The notes under the pieces were generated by a model. That model was given only the letters and a program-made list of their open reading frames with translations. It was not told where the DNA came from and made no database searches. Of a stretch of DNA of 64,000 nt, positions 23,941-37,395 are shown one piece after another. The stretch is from Sordaria brevicollis. Taxonomy: Eukaryota; Ascomycota; Sordariomycetes; Sordariales; Sordariaceae. The DNA lies in the NCBI GenBank assembly GCA_033439795.1, contig JAUTDP010000005.1, positions 1,393,001-1,457,000 on the forward strand, in the 5' to 3' direction. The position numbers and the translations under genes are program-made. How positions within the stretch are numbered: the stretch's first letter is position 1; each line of letters begins with the position of its first letter.

Positions 23941-24678
23941 ATGCTTTAAATGCAGGATATTCTACAACGATGTGTTTTAGGCGTATACCTTTCGAGACAG
24001 TGACATACGCCACGGTGGTCCGAATAAACGTACACTCGCGTCTCATAATCGTATCACACATCTTCAAGCCGAACGCAAAGCCTGTATGTGAGGCTTGATC
24101 GCTTGCTTATGACTCCTGGCGGGGTAAAAGGAGCATACTCGGTCTTTGTTGTGCCGAACGGGAAGCCAAATTTTGCTTTTCTTCGACCATGCGGGCAGTT
24201 CATCACGTCATCGACAAAAACTGGAGGAGATGATCTGTTCCCAAGACAACGGGTACGGGGCTGATGAGAGGTGCGGAAAGAGTGTGAAGGATCCAAAAAG
24301 GAAACGGATAGGAGATGGGATCAAAAAAAGGCTTCTATACATAAGATAGGATGAAAGATCTAAAAAGCCAAGATCACGACGACGGTAATGAAATCAACGT
24401 TAATACCAAAAGTTTTCAGATTGTTGATCTTGTCATTGGGCGCTACATAGAGTAAAGGTAAATTAATCGTCAGGCTTTGTTGGTCGTTAGAGACTAATTG
24501 CCGTGCCAACAGCTAAATTTGTACAGCGGGACGGAACGGAATGAATTGGAAGAGTAATCGTCGATTATTATTATTATATAAATCATAGCCTTACGGTTGA
24601 GTTACCGTGTACGAACGATGTATATAGACGAGTAGTCTTCGTCTAATTCCCGCTTCCACTTATATTTGAGCATCATAT

Positions 24679-24810
24679 ACTCTTTACTTGCTCTTTACTT
24701 ACTCTTCACTTACTCTTTACTTGCTTTTTATTAAGACTTATAAACACTCTACTAACTCGTTACTAAACCTTTGCCAACTATTTGCTAACTCTTTACTAAC
24801 TCTTTCCTAA
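24679..24810. repeat. Degenerate CTCTTTACTTR tandem array
   Basis: Roughly 10-12-bp units of the form CTCTTTACTTR repeat from 24679 to about 24735 and continue in more degenerate form (ACTCTTTACTA, CTCTTTCCTAA) to about 24810. The units differ by single substitutions, suggesting an old minisatellite or slippage tract. No coding frame is preserved. Confidence 0.65.
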
Positions 24811-26685
24811 TTTGCCTCGCTCTATCTTAAATCCCTTTGTTACAGTTCTGCCGAGACTTGTAGCTGTTCTCATTCTACCCGATCACTCAAGTTTTTCTAC
24901 TGCTTCATCGCATAGCTCTGTCCAATATAGCAAAGAGAGGCAGATTGTCAGGTTCACATCTGGAATAATAACACGGCAAAATCTCATGTCTATAGCAGGC
25001 TGTTGAAATGAGAAGAAGAAAAAGAGAGAGAAAAAAAGAGAGAGAAAAGCCTCTCGTCGTCGGATACTAAGCTAACGAGCTGCTGGGTATAATGCATATC
25101 TACTTCCAGATGCATTTCGTCAAGTTTGAGTTGGTGAAAAAGACATCGCCACTGTTTGTCATAATTGTTTCTGTCTCCAATTCATCTGAGTAGACAAACT
25201 TTCCCCATGTCACTTCCAACCCTATCAGGCCACATCTTGCGTTCAATTTTCTTCCGACATCAATCCTCGCTTCAATCCTTCCAATTTAAATATTGATTTC
25301 GTCCCCAACCATGGAAGTCTCCTCTCATCGACCCTCACACCGCTCCTTCCTTGTCTGGACACCGAGTTGAACTCGATCTGTAGCTTCCCGTTACTCCCTG
25401 TACAAACATCGAAACTTTTTTTTCTTCGTTGGCCGTGCGGGTTCACCAACTATTGCAGGCGCGAACCAGTCTTCCGTTCACTTCCAGGCGCACACACCCA
25501 CCTACCTACACACCGGGTGAGAGCTATCGATCAAAATCTCTACCAGGCAGGCAATGGACTTGCCTCGTTTATCACACACTATATGTGCGATGGTCTTGGC
25601 TTCGATCACTTCACTGCATTGCTCCTTCCCTGTTGCAGCGCATACCCCTGTTTGATGACTTCTCCGCTCAACCGCTTTTGCCATTATCATCAGGCCAGTC
25701 TACAAACCCAAGGCAAAGCACATGGAGGAGCAGATGATGGGTGAAAGAATGAAAGGGACCAAAATCCTTGCTTCCGTTGCTTAGAATTCACCACGCAGGA
25801 ACGCTGCAAAATTAGTGGAGGGCACAGTCAACTCTCGAATGCGAGCAAAATATTAATTTGCGGTGGTCATCTGTGCTTCATCATATTGAGTCCACCCAGT
25901 CGCTCAAGAGACCGATTATAACTGTCTGTCTTCCAACTTCACTTTCTATATGTGCAAGTCAAACTCTATGTGTCTTTTTGAGGGTTAATTCGAGAGTGTC
26001 CGGACCCAATCTTCTTGCCTTTAGCTCGATGTAGAGGAAGATGTGCATAGTGAGCTTTGGCTTTTGGGTATCCATTTTGATTCTCCAGAACAACTCAAAG
26101 ATTACTGGTGCCCAACGGCAATGACACTGGTTATTGTATATTGTTTTTTCCATGCGAAGTATTGCTTTCCCAATGGCATTCGGTCGATTGTTCCAGGTGT
26201 TTTCACGAGCTTTTCGGCAAGAGTCACACGGAAGGAGTTTATAGCTCCAAGTCCAATTCAGCCACGCTCAATTATTTCCTATCTCTCTATTTCTAACCCT
26301 CCTTATTACCACCAGTTCGCCGAGGTTTTTGCATGGTGAACGGGAGCTACAGTCCTGCACGGATGCTATCAAGTGATTCCATCAACCATGAGATGGTACC
26401 AACCTCGACTAGCAAGCTTTGGTCTTATTTTCGCCAGAGGTGTTCTTATTCCTAGAGGTTCTAATCTCATCGGATCTTGAAACTCTTCTGAGCACAAACT
26501 CATTGACCGCTTTTACTAAGAGCTAATATGTCGCACGAATATCTTTGCTTTTCCCGTCGTTAAAAACATTTTTACGCAATCAAGCCATTCACATGAGAAA
26601 ATCTTTGTTGTTTGCCTCAAGTTCTGCGGTATCAAACCTCATGCTCAAACTTCAAAGCATCAAAATGCTGTTGACACCCAATTGC

Positions 26686-26688
<3 letters not shown>

Positions 26689-26777
<89 letters not shown>
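26689..26777. repeat. TAT microsatellite followed by long poly-T
   Basis: About ten ATT units are directly followed by an uninterrupted T tract of about 56 bases ending at 26777. Its length is subject to sequencing error and strain variation. It could also be the reverse complement of a poly-A tail of a retroposed sequence, but no retroelement is recognised next to it. Confidence 0.85.
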
Positions 26778-26778
<1 letters not shown>

Positions 26779-29700
26779 AGCTTCCTATACGCTGAAGAAC
26801 TCCTTTGGTAAACTCAGACTGAGCAAACACCCCCACGCAAAGCAAAGGAAAGAAAACAAATACAAAGCATGTTTGCGAGAATATCACACTCGCATTTTTA
26901 CTCGCTCATGAAATGTTCTTTTCTCCCTATCACCTTCTAAATCACCCAGAACAATCGACTCCAGTGCAGCCATATAGACCCCTTTACCTTTATCCAAGAC
27001 TTGGCCTCCAGAAAACAACATGAAGAATAGCCAAGCGATACATACAATATACAAACCCGACTACATGTGCATGTACCGGCTTTAGTTGTACTTCTCAACT
27101 AACTCCGTGGCCTACCAACTTAGTATTCACAAGCATCAGTACCCATTCGAGCCCCAACGTATCGAAGGAAATCGATCGATGGCAATATTAGGATCCGTCC
27201 TATGTCTCAGATCCATCATGCCATCTTCATCTTACTTTTCTCTTAACCTCTTATTTCGTAACGAATTGATTGCCCCAACTACCCAACTCCACCCCCAACT
27301 TACCGAACCCCCCCAGGCAGGCAGGAAGGACACTGCTCGACAAGCGAACAAGCGAGCGAGTTATCAACCCCAGCCCTGTTGCCTTAGGTCTTAATTTCCC
27401 TTAGAGTAGGTAGTGGGAAATTCCGTTTGTCATTAGTAGATGTAGATAAGCGAACGGGATGTGGGTTGGAAAACTGTAATGTTCGTCAAGAGCAAGCTTG
27501 GCTTACCTACTATGTAGACACTGGCCACTTTTACCCAATAGCTAACATGATCACTCTCTGATTTTCCATGTCGTTCAGTATACGCGATGTCCCTCTTTAC
27601 AACAGAGACACATTGTCCCTAGCTCAAAAAGAGGGCAGTGTAGACACGCAAAAGCCGATTTATGCATGTATATAACTTGTGCGTAAATCAACAGTGACAT
27701 CACATCCTCCCTACCTCCAGCCGCATTTCAAGTACTACACACCCAATTCAGGGGGTAAAAGGGGGCACAGTAAAGAAGTGAAAGGGCCGATATCGCACAA
27801 CTGCGGTTAGTGAAGTGCGGCGCGAGCGTTACAGCTCGTCTCTGTTGGCCTGGAATTTAGACCAAGTATCACTGTCACCCTTTTTTCTGTCGGTCGGTTG
27901 TTGGATATTTTCAATGGTGCGTAGTTTAGATTTCTGGGTGGTATGGTATGGTCTAGACGAGTGGCTACTACCTACCTATTTTCGGTCTCTCCAGATTCTT
28001 TACTTACGTTTTTGTCGGTGGAGGGTATAGTAAGGAAAATGGTTGAGTAGAGCGTCTGTGTAAGTGGTAAGCGGCGGTAGAGAGAGAGTAAACGCCCAGA
28101 CGTTATCTGGAGTATATGCATGAGCAAGGTGTTACCCGAAGGCATGTATCAATATAGTACATATATGCAAAGGAGAGCGTGGTAGGGCAGAACGGGAACG
28201 AGGATAGGGGTATGTAAACAGTGTAGACAATATGCAGAGGCTGGTCTCAAGATCTGCGGCCGCCTTTATCCTCCACCCCCCATCGCCCTATCCACGGACA
28301 TCCATATGTATACACTCGCCGACTAACAATCCAAAAGAGGAACGAGAAACAACGCAAAAAGGTCTGCGCTATAACTAACTCAGCAACAACACCCCAGAAA
28401 GAGGGAGCATCACTGCAACGACCTTGGTAGTTGCGCTCGGATGATAAAGTTTGTAGAGCAAAAAGGCTCTGCAGCAAAACCCAGAACGGCGGGTGTTGGA
28501 CTGTCGGGGGAAGGTACAGTATGTACGTGTAAGGAAGAGGCCTGCTGTTTTTCACCAGTAGTGTTAATGGTAAGGCAAGATGGCCTCTGGTTGGGGCCGG
28601 CCTCCCCATTTCACCAGGGTCAGAATGCATTGCAACGGCAACCCGGCAGATGTGAAGTCGCTTCCGCGGCCGGCCGGCGCTTAAAGATCTAAGGCGCCGC
28701 CGCCGCTTGAGGAGGGTAAAGCATCCGCGACGCATATGATGGACGGGTTCAACATCATGTGTGTTGCAATCCGTTCGCTAAACTGTCAGATACAGTAGCT
28801 GAGGGCCCGATATCTGGAACTTTGGGCGCCATTGCCTTGCAGACTTGACGACGGGGTTGTGCATATGATCTGATCTCGAGGACAAACCCTCATCTTTGCG
28901 GTTCTTTGACGTACAGTAGGCCGGCGGCAGCTAGACTTACCTATGGGATAGGGCAAGCATGCCCGGTAACCAATCCTGCTGCCGGCGGAGCACAGTGAAG
29001 TACCCGAGGGCTGACGTCCATTCAAACAGTGGGTGCGCCTTACATGCTTGGTTCATCGGCTAGGACCCCACAAATGCCTCGCCATGCCGAATGGGCGGTC
29101 CGGTCCAGCAATCTCTTCGGATAGGCCTTGTGCCATGCATGGCGCTATCCGGTAACGTGATGATCAAGATGTGAGGGTTTCTTGCTCCATCACAGCCTTT
29201 GTGGTCCAGAGAAAACGCCAAAGGGTCGCATGATAATGAAGGCAAAAGTCGATTGGACCTTGACACTCCGGATGGGTGCAGTGTCAGAAGCATGGGTGAT
29301 AGTAAGAGCGCGAATAACTACCTTAGTGAGAGACAACTCGGGTTTGTTAGCGAATGTATAGGGAAAGAGCTATTCGACCCCACCTGTAAAAGGGGACCAC
29401 CACTCTCTGTGAGCCTCTCAAATAACCATTTCCCCCAAAGCCGAATAATTGCGGTAGAGTTGAGAAAAAAAAAGTGTGCGATGCTGCTGACCACGCCCAC
29501 ATCTTTCTCCGACCTTTGAGAATGCTCCTCTTGCCGCCGAGGTACGTGTGTGGTTCTTGAAAGGGCCGCCGAGACCCCGCAGAGAAGCACTGCCCTATCC
29601 ACGCGATAACGGCGTTTCAAAATTGGGAAAGTCGTCCTTTCTCTTTCTTGTCCACATTGACTCGTGACTCGCCTTGATCGACGTCAAGTTCCGGGGGTCT

Positions 29701-32700
29701 AGAGAAGCGCTAGACGCGGCTGTCCCAAAAGCAGGAAAGCCGAAGCCGAGTTCGCAGTCCAGGGTCATAGTAACACCCCGTAGAAAACAGCCAGATCTTC
29801 AGAATCAGTTCGGAGAACTAGACCTACTGTGTAGAGAGCAGAGGCACAGGCAAAGCTTGGCTCGAGCCTCCCTTGCGCATATGAAGCGGCGAGGAAAGGC
29901 AGACGACGTGGGGGAAAACGAAGCCTTTTGACAAGAAGGTCGGTGTATTAGGAGGCTCACAAGCTGCATTTCCGCCATTTGTTACATATGAGGCAGGGTG
30001 GGTTACCACAGCCCACGAGCTCGAGGTAGGTTAGGAGTGCTCGGCTCTCCTTCCCATGATTTCTCTGCCGTGAGAATGCAGGACAGGCATGCTGTCGCTT
30101 TTTCAGGACCAAAGACTTGACCATATGGCAGAGGCTCAAGGACGAAACCATATGTACACTTCTCTTGCTGCCCAGACACGGGAGTGGGGTCCAATTGGGC
30201 TCGAGGAAAGAGGATCACGGGCCCCAGGAAGGATGCGGCAGTGTGAACGGCCAGGACCAGTACGGCATCATGATTTTGAAGGGATTTGCGCCGGCCCGTG
30301 TTGATGCTGAAGCGAGAAACGCTTCGGTTGTAGGTTCCGCTGTTGCATTGTGGCTCTTTTGCAATTTGCGGGCTGGACAAATGCGTTTCGGCTTCGCATC
30401 AGAACCTCTCCTCATCACGTCGAACATGGTTATTTTCCTCTTAACACGCCGGGTTGATGTCGCTGATCTGTCTTGATAGCTTCTCCTGCGTAGCTCACGT
30501 ATGGCCTCGGCGGTTCATCCGTAGTACGGAGCCACAGCATGAAAGTTATTAGTCTCTCGCCAATGTCAGATCCCGAGTGGTCATGCCCGTAGGTCCTGTC
30601 GCTCACCAGACACTCCTACGCCGAAGGGCTGCCGGTCTCTGGCGTTCAGAAAGAAGAAAATCCGCGCAACTTATTCGTCCTGATCTTCTGCACTAGGCTT
30701 ATTGCGGAAGCTTGATGCTGCATCTTGAGCGTATCCTAGGCAACCTTTCTCGTGAAATGGAGTTGCCAGGGATTAGAGCGGCTGACCAGTGGGATGTTAG
30801 CCGTCGACACTTAATTCGCTTGGACTTTACCTTTTCTGCCCAATGTAATGGCGACAGGGGAGGGTCTGGCTGAAGTTGGAAAGTACCATGACGAATCCAT
30901 ACTGTGTGTCGTCCTCCAAAATATTGAACGACTTCCCATCTCGACATCTCGACGGCCGTCATGAGATATGTGTTGGCCTCTTGAGGTGACCACACAAAGA
31001 TAATGAAATCGCACCGCCAACTGTAACGAACGGTAAACGCCAAAAACCAGCATCAGGTAAGACGATTGCGAGCGCTAAGGCGGTCCGTAGCAAAGCCATG
31101 GAGCGGCCGCGTCAACGACCTCGCTTGTTGATAACCGGAGCGGCGTGTGGGAGCGGTGCCAATTCTTCCATCCTGCCATGCTGCCCATCCACATGGAGCC
31201 ATGGACCACGGGCATGGACAAACGTGAAAGGATCGGAGAAGCTGAGGAGAACCCCCGGAAGCCTCGGGATTTCGCTACGGTAACGATGATGAATGTTACG
31301 TCGCTGGAGAAGGCTTCCGCTTTGAGACGGGCCTTTTCTGGTTGCCCCCTTTCCATGTCGTGTTGGAGAGACTCTAGGCCATGGTATCTTGAAGCTTGGC
31401 GCGGCTCGAGTCCTTGAGCTTGAAGCGATCAGATATCGCATCGCGCGGCACCGCTTGAGAGTGTCCAGTTGTGAATTATGGGCTCGTGTTGGCCGTCAAC
31501 ATTAAACATGGCTCTGTCCCACCCGACATGGGCCTCTCTGTTGGATTATCAACGGGTCGAGATATTGATATGCTCCTCCCCGTGGTGGCAGTGACCGACA
31601 GTGACTGGCTACTGTTAGATCAGCTCGAACTTTTGAAAGTCCGGGGTCCTTGTCGACCGTCAATTCATTGACTTTCCCGTCCGAGTTTGCTGTTTGGTGG
31701 TTGGCGGCACACGGCTGTCAGAATATCAAAATGTCGAGGCGTCGGCGGCCCAATTTTCCTCAACTTCAACGGCCTTGTTTTTTCTTCTTCTTTTTGCGCT
31801 ATGCAGTCTCTTGGAACCCGACGACACTAGCCATCGGGTGTAGGCATGCCTCTGTCCCGGAGGATTCCGCCCGGGGTGCCTGGAGAGTTATAGTGGTAGA
31901 ATCTATAGCGTTGTTCAAGAGAGAATGATCGACCCGATTGAGATTGGGAAGAGGAGAATAATGGAGATGGAGACAAACTAGGGGAGGTTATTGGGATCTT
32001 TGCGGGGAAAAGTCATCTTGTTTCGTAGAATATTTTGGCCATTGAATTGAGAATAAATTGAAGTCAAGGTGGCCAGTACTGTAACACCAGAAGACGAGGA
32101 ACCGGGAAAAGGCGTCACGCAGTCGACTGAACCTGCCGGCGCAAGCTTGAGAGCTTTGACGGGGACGGAAACTGCCTCGAGGTAACTACCCAACCTACAA
32201 AGCGGGCAGGATCCAATTAATGAATGCCTCGATGAAGTTGATTCAACAACAGGCGAGGAAGGAACAATGCGTACGTACCTCGTGAGTCGTGCCTGAGTGT
32301 AATAACTGGAAAAGAAGCTGGGAACTAAGGGAAGCTGCGAGCTGCGGCCTGGGAGCTCCCGCTTTCCACTTTTCCAGTTTCCAACACTCCATTTGACTGG
32401 CAGCCAGAGCCCGTAATCTCAGGATTGAAGCCAGGGGACGTCTATTGGATTTGGGTCCAAAACTTAAAAGGAGCTTGGGCGCAGTCGGGTGGTTGCATTT
32501 GGGTCAATGGGAATGCCTGCTCGTGGACCGCCATTGGGTTTTGGCGGATTTTTGGCGGCGTAGGCGTTCTATTCCCAGCAATGCACGTTTTGCTTTTAAA
32601 CTCATACCTGACTGGGACGACCCCATGTCGCAGCTGAACTGTTCTGACGTCTGCCCTTGTTGTTTTTTCTCGAACACGCAGAAACTCCCAAAGTGAGGTC

Positions 32701-33200
32701 GAAGAGATACTGGACCAGTACGTGCAAAATAATTGCGGGTTATGCAGCCAGCCGTCCGTCTATCTGTCGCCGGCTGTGGTGTAAGTATCACCGCTTTGCT
32801 CAGGAGCCGTTGATGACGGTAGGCACTCCCAGGTAGGAGGGATAAAGACCATAAAGACTGCAATCACCCGTTGTCATTCGGGTGCTTGGTGGTGTCACGG
32901 TGGAAGTGAGGCCCTTTCCACCTGCAAGCCTCAGATCCGACGCCCAATCCAGCCAACAGCAAGAAAAAAAGAGCAGGGCGTGTCGGGTGGGCAGTGCACT
33001 TTTTAGCCGTAGGATTGAATAATGACATTGTTTCATCGCCTGGACAAGACAAGCAGACAAGACAAAGAAAAACTCCGGCGTGCGACCTGAAGCGTCCACT
33101 TCAATGTCCATCAGCTGAACAAACCAACATTTCCATCCACTAGGCAATTTCTTGCAAGCGTGGGCTGGGTTGCCCTAGACCCGCGGATTCGCACCCGCGC

Positions 33201-34600
33201 CTTGTCGATAGCCTCAACCCCGAAATGACTTGGAGAAAGCGAATGCTTGCTGGTGCTGACGAGCGGCACGCTTGTGGGAAAGATCAACGTTTCCCGGGCG
33301 TCTCTAGCCTAGCGGCCGTCCGGCGGCGGTGGAGCCGACAAGAATCCATTTCCGATCTCGACGTTATGATGAGCGAAGATGAAGACTGGAGTTCGTTGCG
33401 GGTCAATTTTAGTCAAAGAATTGGAGATTTCGTTGTCTCGGAGTGGCAGAGTTGGAGAGCAGAAGCAGATCCCATGACGGAAGCAAAAGATGAGATGCGA
33501 TTGAAGTGTTACAGTCGCCTTTTCTGTGCCTTGCTCGGAGTCCCGTCTATCGTCAGGAACCGCCCTATGAGAGCTCTTGGTCGTCCCCAACTCTCTGTTC
33601 CTGCTGCTGCTCCTTCGCTTTGACGGGGTACCAACGGGCGACCACGGGCCATTTGAAGCGACCGCCTTTGTGTTGCGCAGGGCAGCTTCCTTCGGGACGG
33701 AGGCATTGGATGATGTTGATGTTGACGGGAAGTACCTCTCGACCAGAAAGGTACTTGCATCCATGCCTGCCGCTGCAAAGGCAGAGATGTCCCTGTACTC
33801 GTTGCCCGCTCCACACACTAAATGACTCCACCAACGATATCTCGGCGGTCCATCCTTGCTCAGCAGGGAAAGGCAGGCCAGTGCAGTGCAGGCAGGAACG
33901 GCTCGCAGGTCGCAGTACAGTCCGCACCTCCAGTCCGCGACAAGACATTTGGACCTACCCGAGCTTCCACAACAACCACTTGTTACTTCCACCTCGTCAA
34001 CAGGCACAGGCTGCAGCCGAGAATGGGATCCATCTGGTGGTATCAAGTGGTTTCGTCCAGATGACATTACACCGTACACACGCCGTACACGATTCAGAAA
34101 ATCAGCCAAGCATCGTCCAGATGGCTCGTTCACGGCTCTGATTCGCGCCTCTGGAGCGCGACTTTGTCCCGCAATAGTCGAGATTGTGGAGGGACTATCT
34201 GCACACAAGGTCGCTTGTCCGTCGAGTGAGATATGTGACAGCACCACAAACAATGAGCGAGGTATGTTTTATCTCACTTGGGAAAGCATTGTCTATTGTG
34301 GTGGGCCAAAAAGTGGAAGTGGAAGTCCACAGCATCCATCATTCTTCACCCTCGCAGACCTCGACGGGTTCATTGTCTCGGCGCCCTTGGCTGAACCCAT
34401 CTGGAGCCATTGGAAGCCACTGGAGCGCTTCTGGTCGACGGTTCGCCTGTCAAATCCTCAAATGTCTCTGAATTCCTTTTTCTTGGTCCAGAATCCAGAT
34501 TATCCCCTCCCTTTCCCGCGCCGCCCGCTCTTTGTCAGTTGCTTCCATGCCGGTCTGGAAGAAACATATCCAGAACAATTACCGTAACCAGCCCGTATGA
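33201..34600. other. ORF-dense block, possible orphan gene, strand unresolved
   Basis: Unusually long open frames overlap here on both strands. On minus, a frame runs 33309-34253 (first ATG at 34067, 252 codons). On plus, frames run at 33225-33623 (132 codons from ATG), 33506-34141 and 33856-34587 (243 codons, non-ATG start). The plus frame at 33225 contains a protein-like acidic stretch (SISDLDVMMSEDEDW) and the neighbouring plus frame at 33577-33825 has a Leu-rich run then a mixed charged segment. No known domain is seen in any of them. Low stop density from GC content is a sufficient explanation, so I do not assign a CDS. Confidence 0.25.
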
Positions 34601-37395
34601 CAATGGGTGTGGTAGTACCGAGTACCTTGGCCAGCCATTCGATGCTACTGACTTTGCAAATTGCCCGTGCTGCCATGCGACTGCCTATTACAGACGAATG
34701 AGAGCTTTGAGTTCCGGTTGCCAAACCTACAAATGATATGCCACTGGAACTGGAAAGTACCTGGTACATCATGAGAATTCGTCTGTAATGGTGGAAAGTG
34801 CCTCTGATGGAGGTGGTGCCTTCCATTTTACAATTTCCCTAGCACGCGGCCCCTTCCTTTCCACTTGGTCACCGCCGTGTCTCGGTTTTTTTTTTCTGAG
34901 GAATATCTTACTAGCTCAAACTCAACCTACCGAAAGACATGGGATCTTCCCGTCCCCCTTCTGGGCTCGTTCTTTTTCTGCTTCGCTTCACTGCAGCACA
35001 GCTTTTGGTAGCCGGCCGTCATCGCATTTGGGCAGTTCCCGCTATCCACCGTTGAGCTTGTCTTCGTCTTTCCCGAGCCCGTCCGCGTCCTCGCGTCTGG
35101 GCCTCACCGCAAGACGGGATCCCAACCAAAAAATTGATCAAGTGGTCGAGGCCGGCAACTGGCAGATGAGCTGCTTGACAACCTAAAAAGCTACTATCTT
35201 GAAAAGCGTCAAAGAAGTCCAGATCTACAAGTGTCAGTCCCCCAACAAGCGCTACTTAGTCGGGCACTCACGAGCTACTCACCACCAACACTAAGCTCGG
35301 CGGACTAGCGGGAATTTCACGGCCCATGGTTGTCGACTCCCATTCGTCATGTGTGCTCGAAAAGGCAACTTGTTATCATTGTCGTTATTATTACTGAAAC
35401 CCGCCGTCAACCATCATTTCCAGAGCCTATTGAGCTTCAAGATCTCACGCTCACGATAGGGCAAAAGCCAGGCCCACGGCGTGTCTTGCTCGTGGTATTC
35501 GGTATCGGTATTCATGAATGGTGCCCATCGATGGGTCACTTTCTACAAGCCTCTCTCTGGTTGATGAGGTTACGTTTGGCTCTCTCCATCGGCCCTTGTC
35601 GCCCTGGTCGACAATAGTCTGAATTTGGCATGGTATAGATGACCTCTTTTTTTTTTTTTTTTTTTTTTTTTCTTCTCCAAATGGCCCCATGCCCCTGTCC
35701 ATATCCATCATCTTCTCACTCTCCGTCTCTGCCCTTGTCGAACCCGTCCCCGATCAGTCCCTCTCTCTCCCATCCAATCTGGGCATGGGGAACAGGCTCG
35801 GACAAGGCAAGCCCTCGTTCTCTGCTGCAGAGCAGCACCACTCAAGTACTCGACAGCCCTTTCTCATAGAAACAGGGTGGACTTCAGGTAGATGTGGTTT
35901 AGCACTGGAACCCTGGCAACCAACTGAAGGCTGACCCCATCAACGTTAGCTCTAGTTCTCGACTTCCTTAGACCTTATTGCAATTTATCTCTCTTTGTTT
36001 TGTAGCCAGTGGTTTCCTGCTTGGCTCACACGCCATCCATAACTTATAGGTTCTGACATGATATTTCTCCATATTCTCTGAATATATTCTCTGAATATCT
36101 TCAAAATTCTCAACATCATCACTTGGGCTATCGACGACATTGGAGAGATCCGTCCCGGCCCATACGCTATCTAACCCACCCCCCTACCTCTCGTCGTCAA
36201 AAAGCTCACACGGTACGATACACACCCCCCCGAATTTTTCTTAGCTTCTTTTCGGGCTACCTGGTAGGTCCCCATATCCCTTCCCCCCTTGCTGCCCCCA
36301 TCCACTCCTCCGCACCCCTGCTCGAGTATACACAAACATCCTTCGCCTACATAACTAGTAGATGTAGCCCCAGGTTGCCCTCCACCACCCACATGCCTGT
36401 CTGCTGTGCGTCTGGTCTTCTCCAACTTACCCTATCTCAACCCAGCCCAGTCATCTTCCAGAGTCCCGATTGCTTAGGTGGACGTAGCGGCGTCTGTCTT
36501 GCAGCCGACCTCTCTCCCTACTGGCACAGCTCCCCTTGTTTGCTGCTCACGGCTGCTGTCGATGCAACTGCTGCTGCTGTTGCCCGCTCTGGATACCACG
36601 GATCCCTCCATAGAGAGCCTTTCTGCCGACCCGAACTTGGACCTCGATTTCCCCTCCATTCGCCCACCCGTCCATATACAGTCATCCAGTTCTCTAGCTA
36701 AAGCAAGCACCGGGCGTCCTTCGCACTCGACCTCCACAAATAGGGCAAGCCCAAAGAAGCAACTGATCCGCCTTTTGTCCCATCGGCTACCGGACGGTCA
36801 CGTTGCTTTGCCCGCTACGGCACTGTTTTGCGGCAGGAGTCTGGACAGAGCTTACACAGTACATACCTGAACTGTTGCTCCTCATAGCCTTCCAGCTGTC
36901 TTGTGAATACCAGGCCAGACACTATCAAGTTGGGGGCCATCCAGCCGACTCTATCGACTACGCTACACTCATTCATTAACCTGACAAGAGGCGCTGCTGC
37001 TCGCCTCCTTTTTCTGTCCAGCCAGCCCACTTCAAAGACCTGACCGGTTGACCTTCTCAACGGCTACCTCGACGGTCCTATACCCGGCTATCCTACCCCA
37101 AACCGCTTCTGCAGCCCCGGCACAATAGCACCGCTCAGGCGTTCTTAGGCCTTGCGACCCCCTCCCCGGCCAGCCCATTACCGACCCCGTTCCGAAAACC
37201 ATTGGCTCACCATATTATGCACCGCGACTCCTAGACGTCCCGATCACCACCCTCCCCCATATTGACGGACCACCCGCTCCTTCTGCTAGAAAGAGAGTAT
37301 ACCATACTTGGCCCCTCCAACCGAGTGGCTCATCTTAAAAACGATCCCAACACCCACCAACGACATTGCTTCGGCTCACCACGTCCATCGCCAGC
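34601..37395. promoter_or_regulatory. Upstream region and probable long leader of the CenpB-type gene
   Basis: About 2.8 kb with no recognisable gene. A 24-base T run at 35648-35671 is followed by pyrimidine-rich DNA. From about 36.1 kb the plus strand is C/T-rich and poor in purines, as often seen in long fungal 5' leaders. Several ATG-initiated short frames lie here and could act as upstream ORFs, but none can be assigned with confidence. Confidence 0.4.

Larger units (their letters stand above)
23941..33200. other. Gene-poor region downstream of DRG1
   Basis: More than 9 kb hold no recognisable gene on either strand. Frames up to about 160 codons (for example 28247-28735 minus) are short, overlapping and without motifs. 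Composition shifts from AT-leaning (24.3-27.7 kb) to GC-leaning (28.6-33 kb), but stops are not dense enough for RIP. It contains the CTCTTTACTT tandem array and the TAT/poly-T tract listed separately. Noncoding transcripts or species-specific genes cannot be excluded. Confidence 0.4.

Noticed and set aside
33150..33215. tRNA-like B-box on the minus strand (GGTGCGAATCC)
   Set aside because: No A-box 30-45 nt upstream and no foldable cloverleaf could be drawn.
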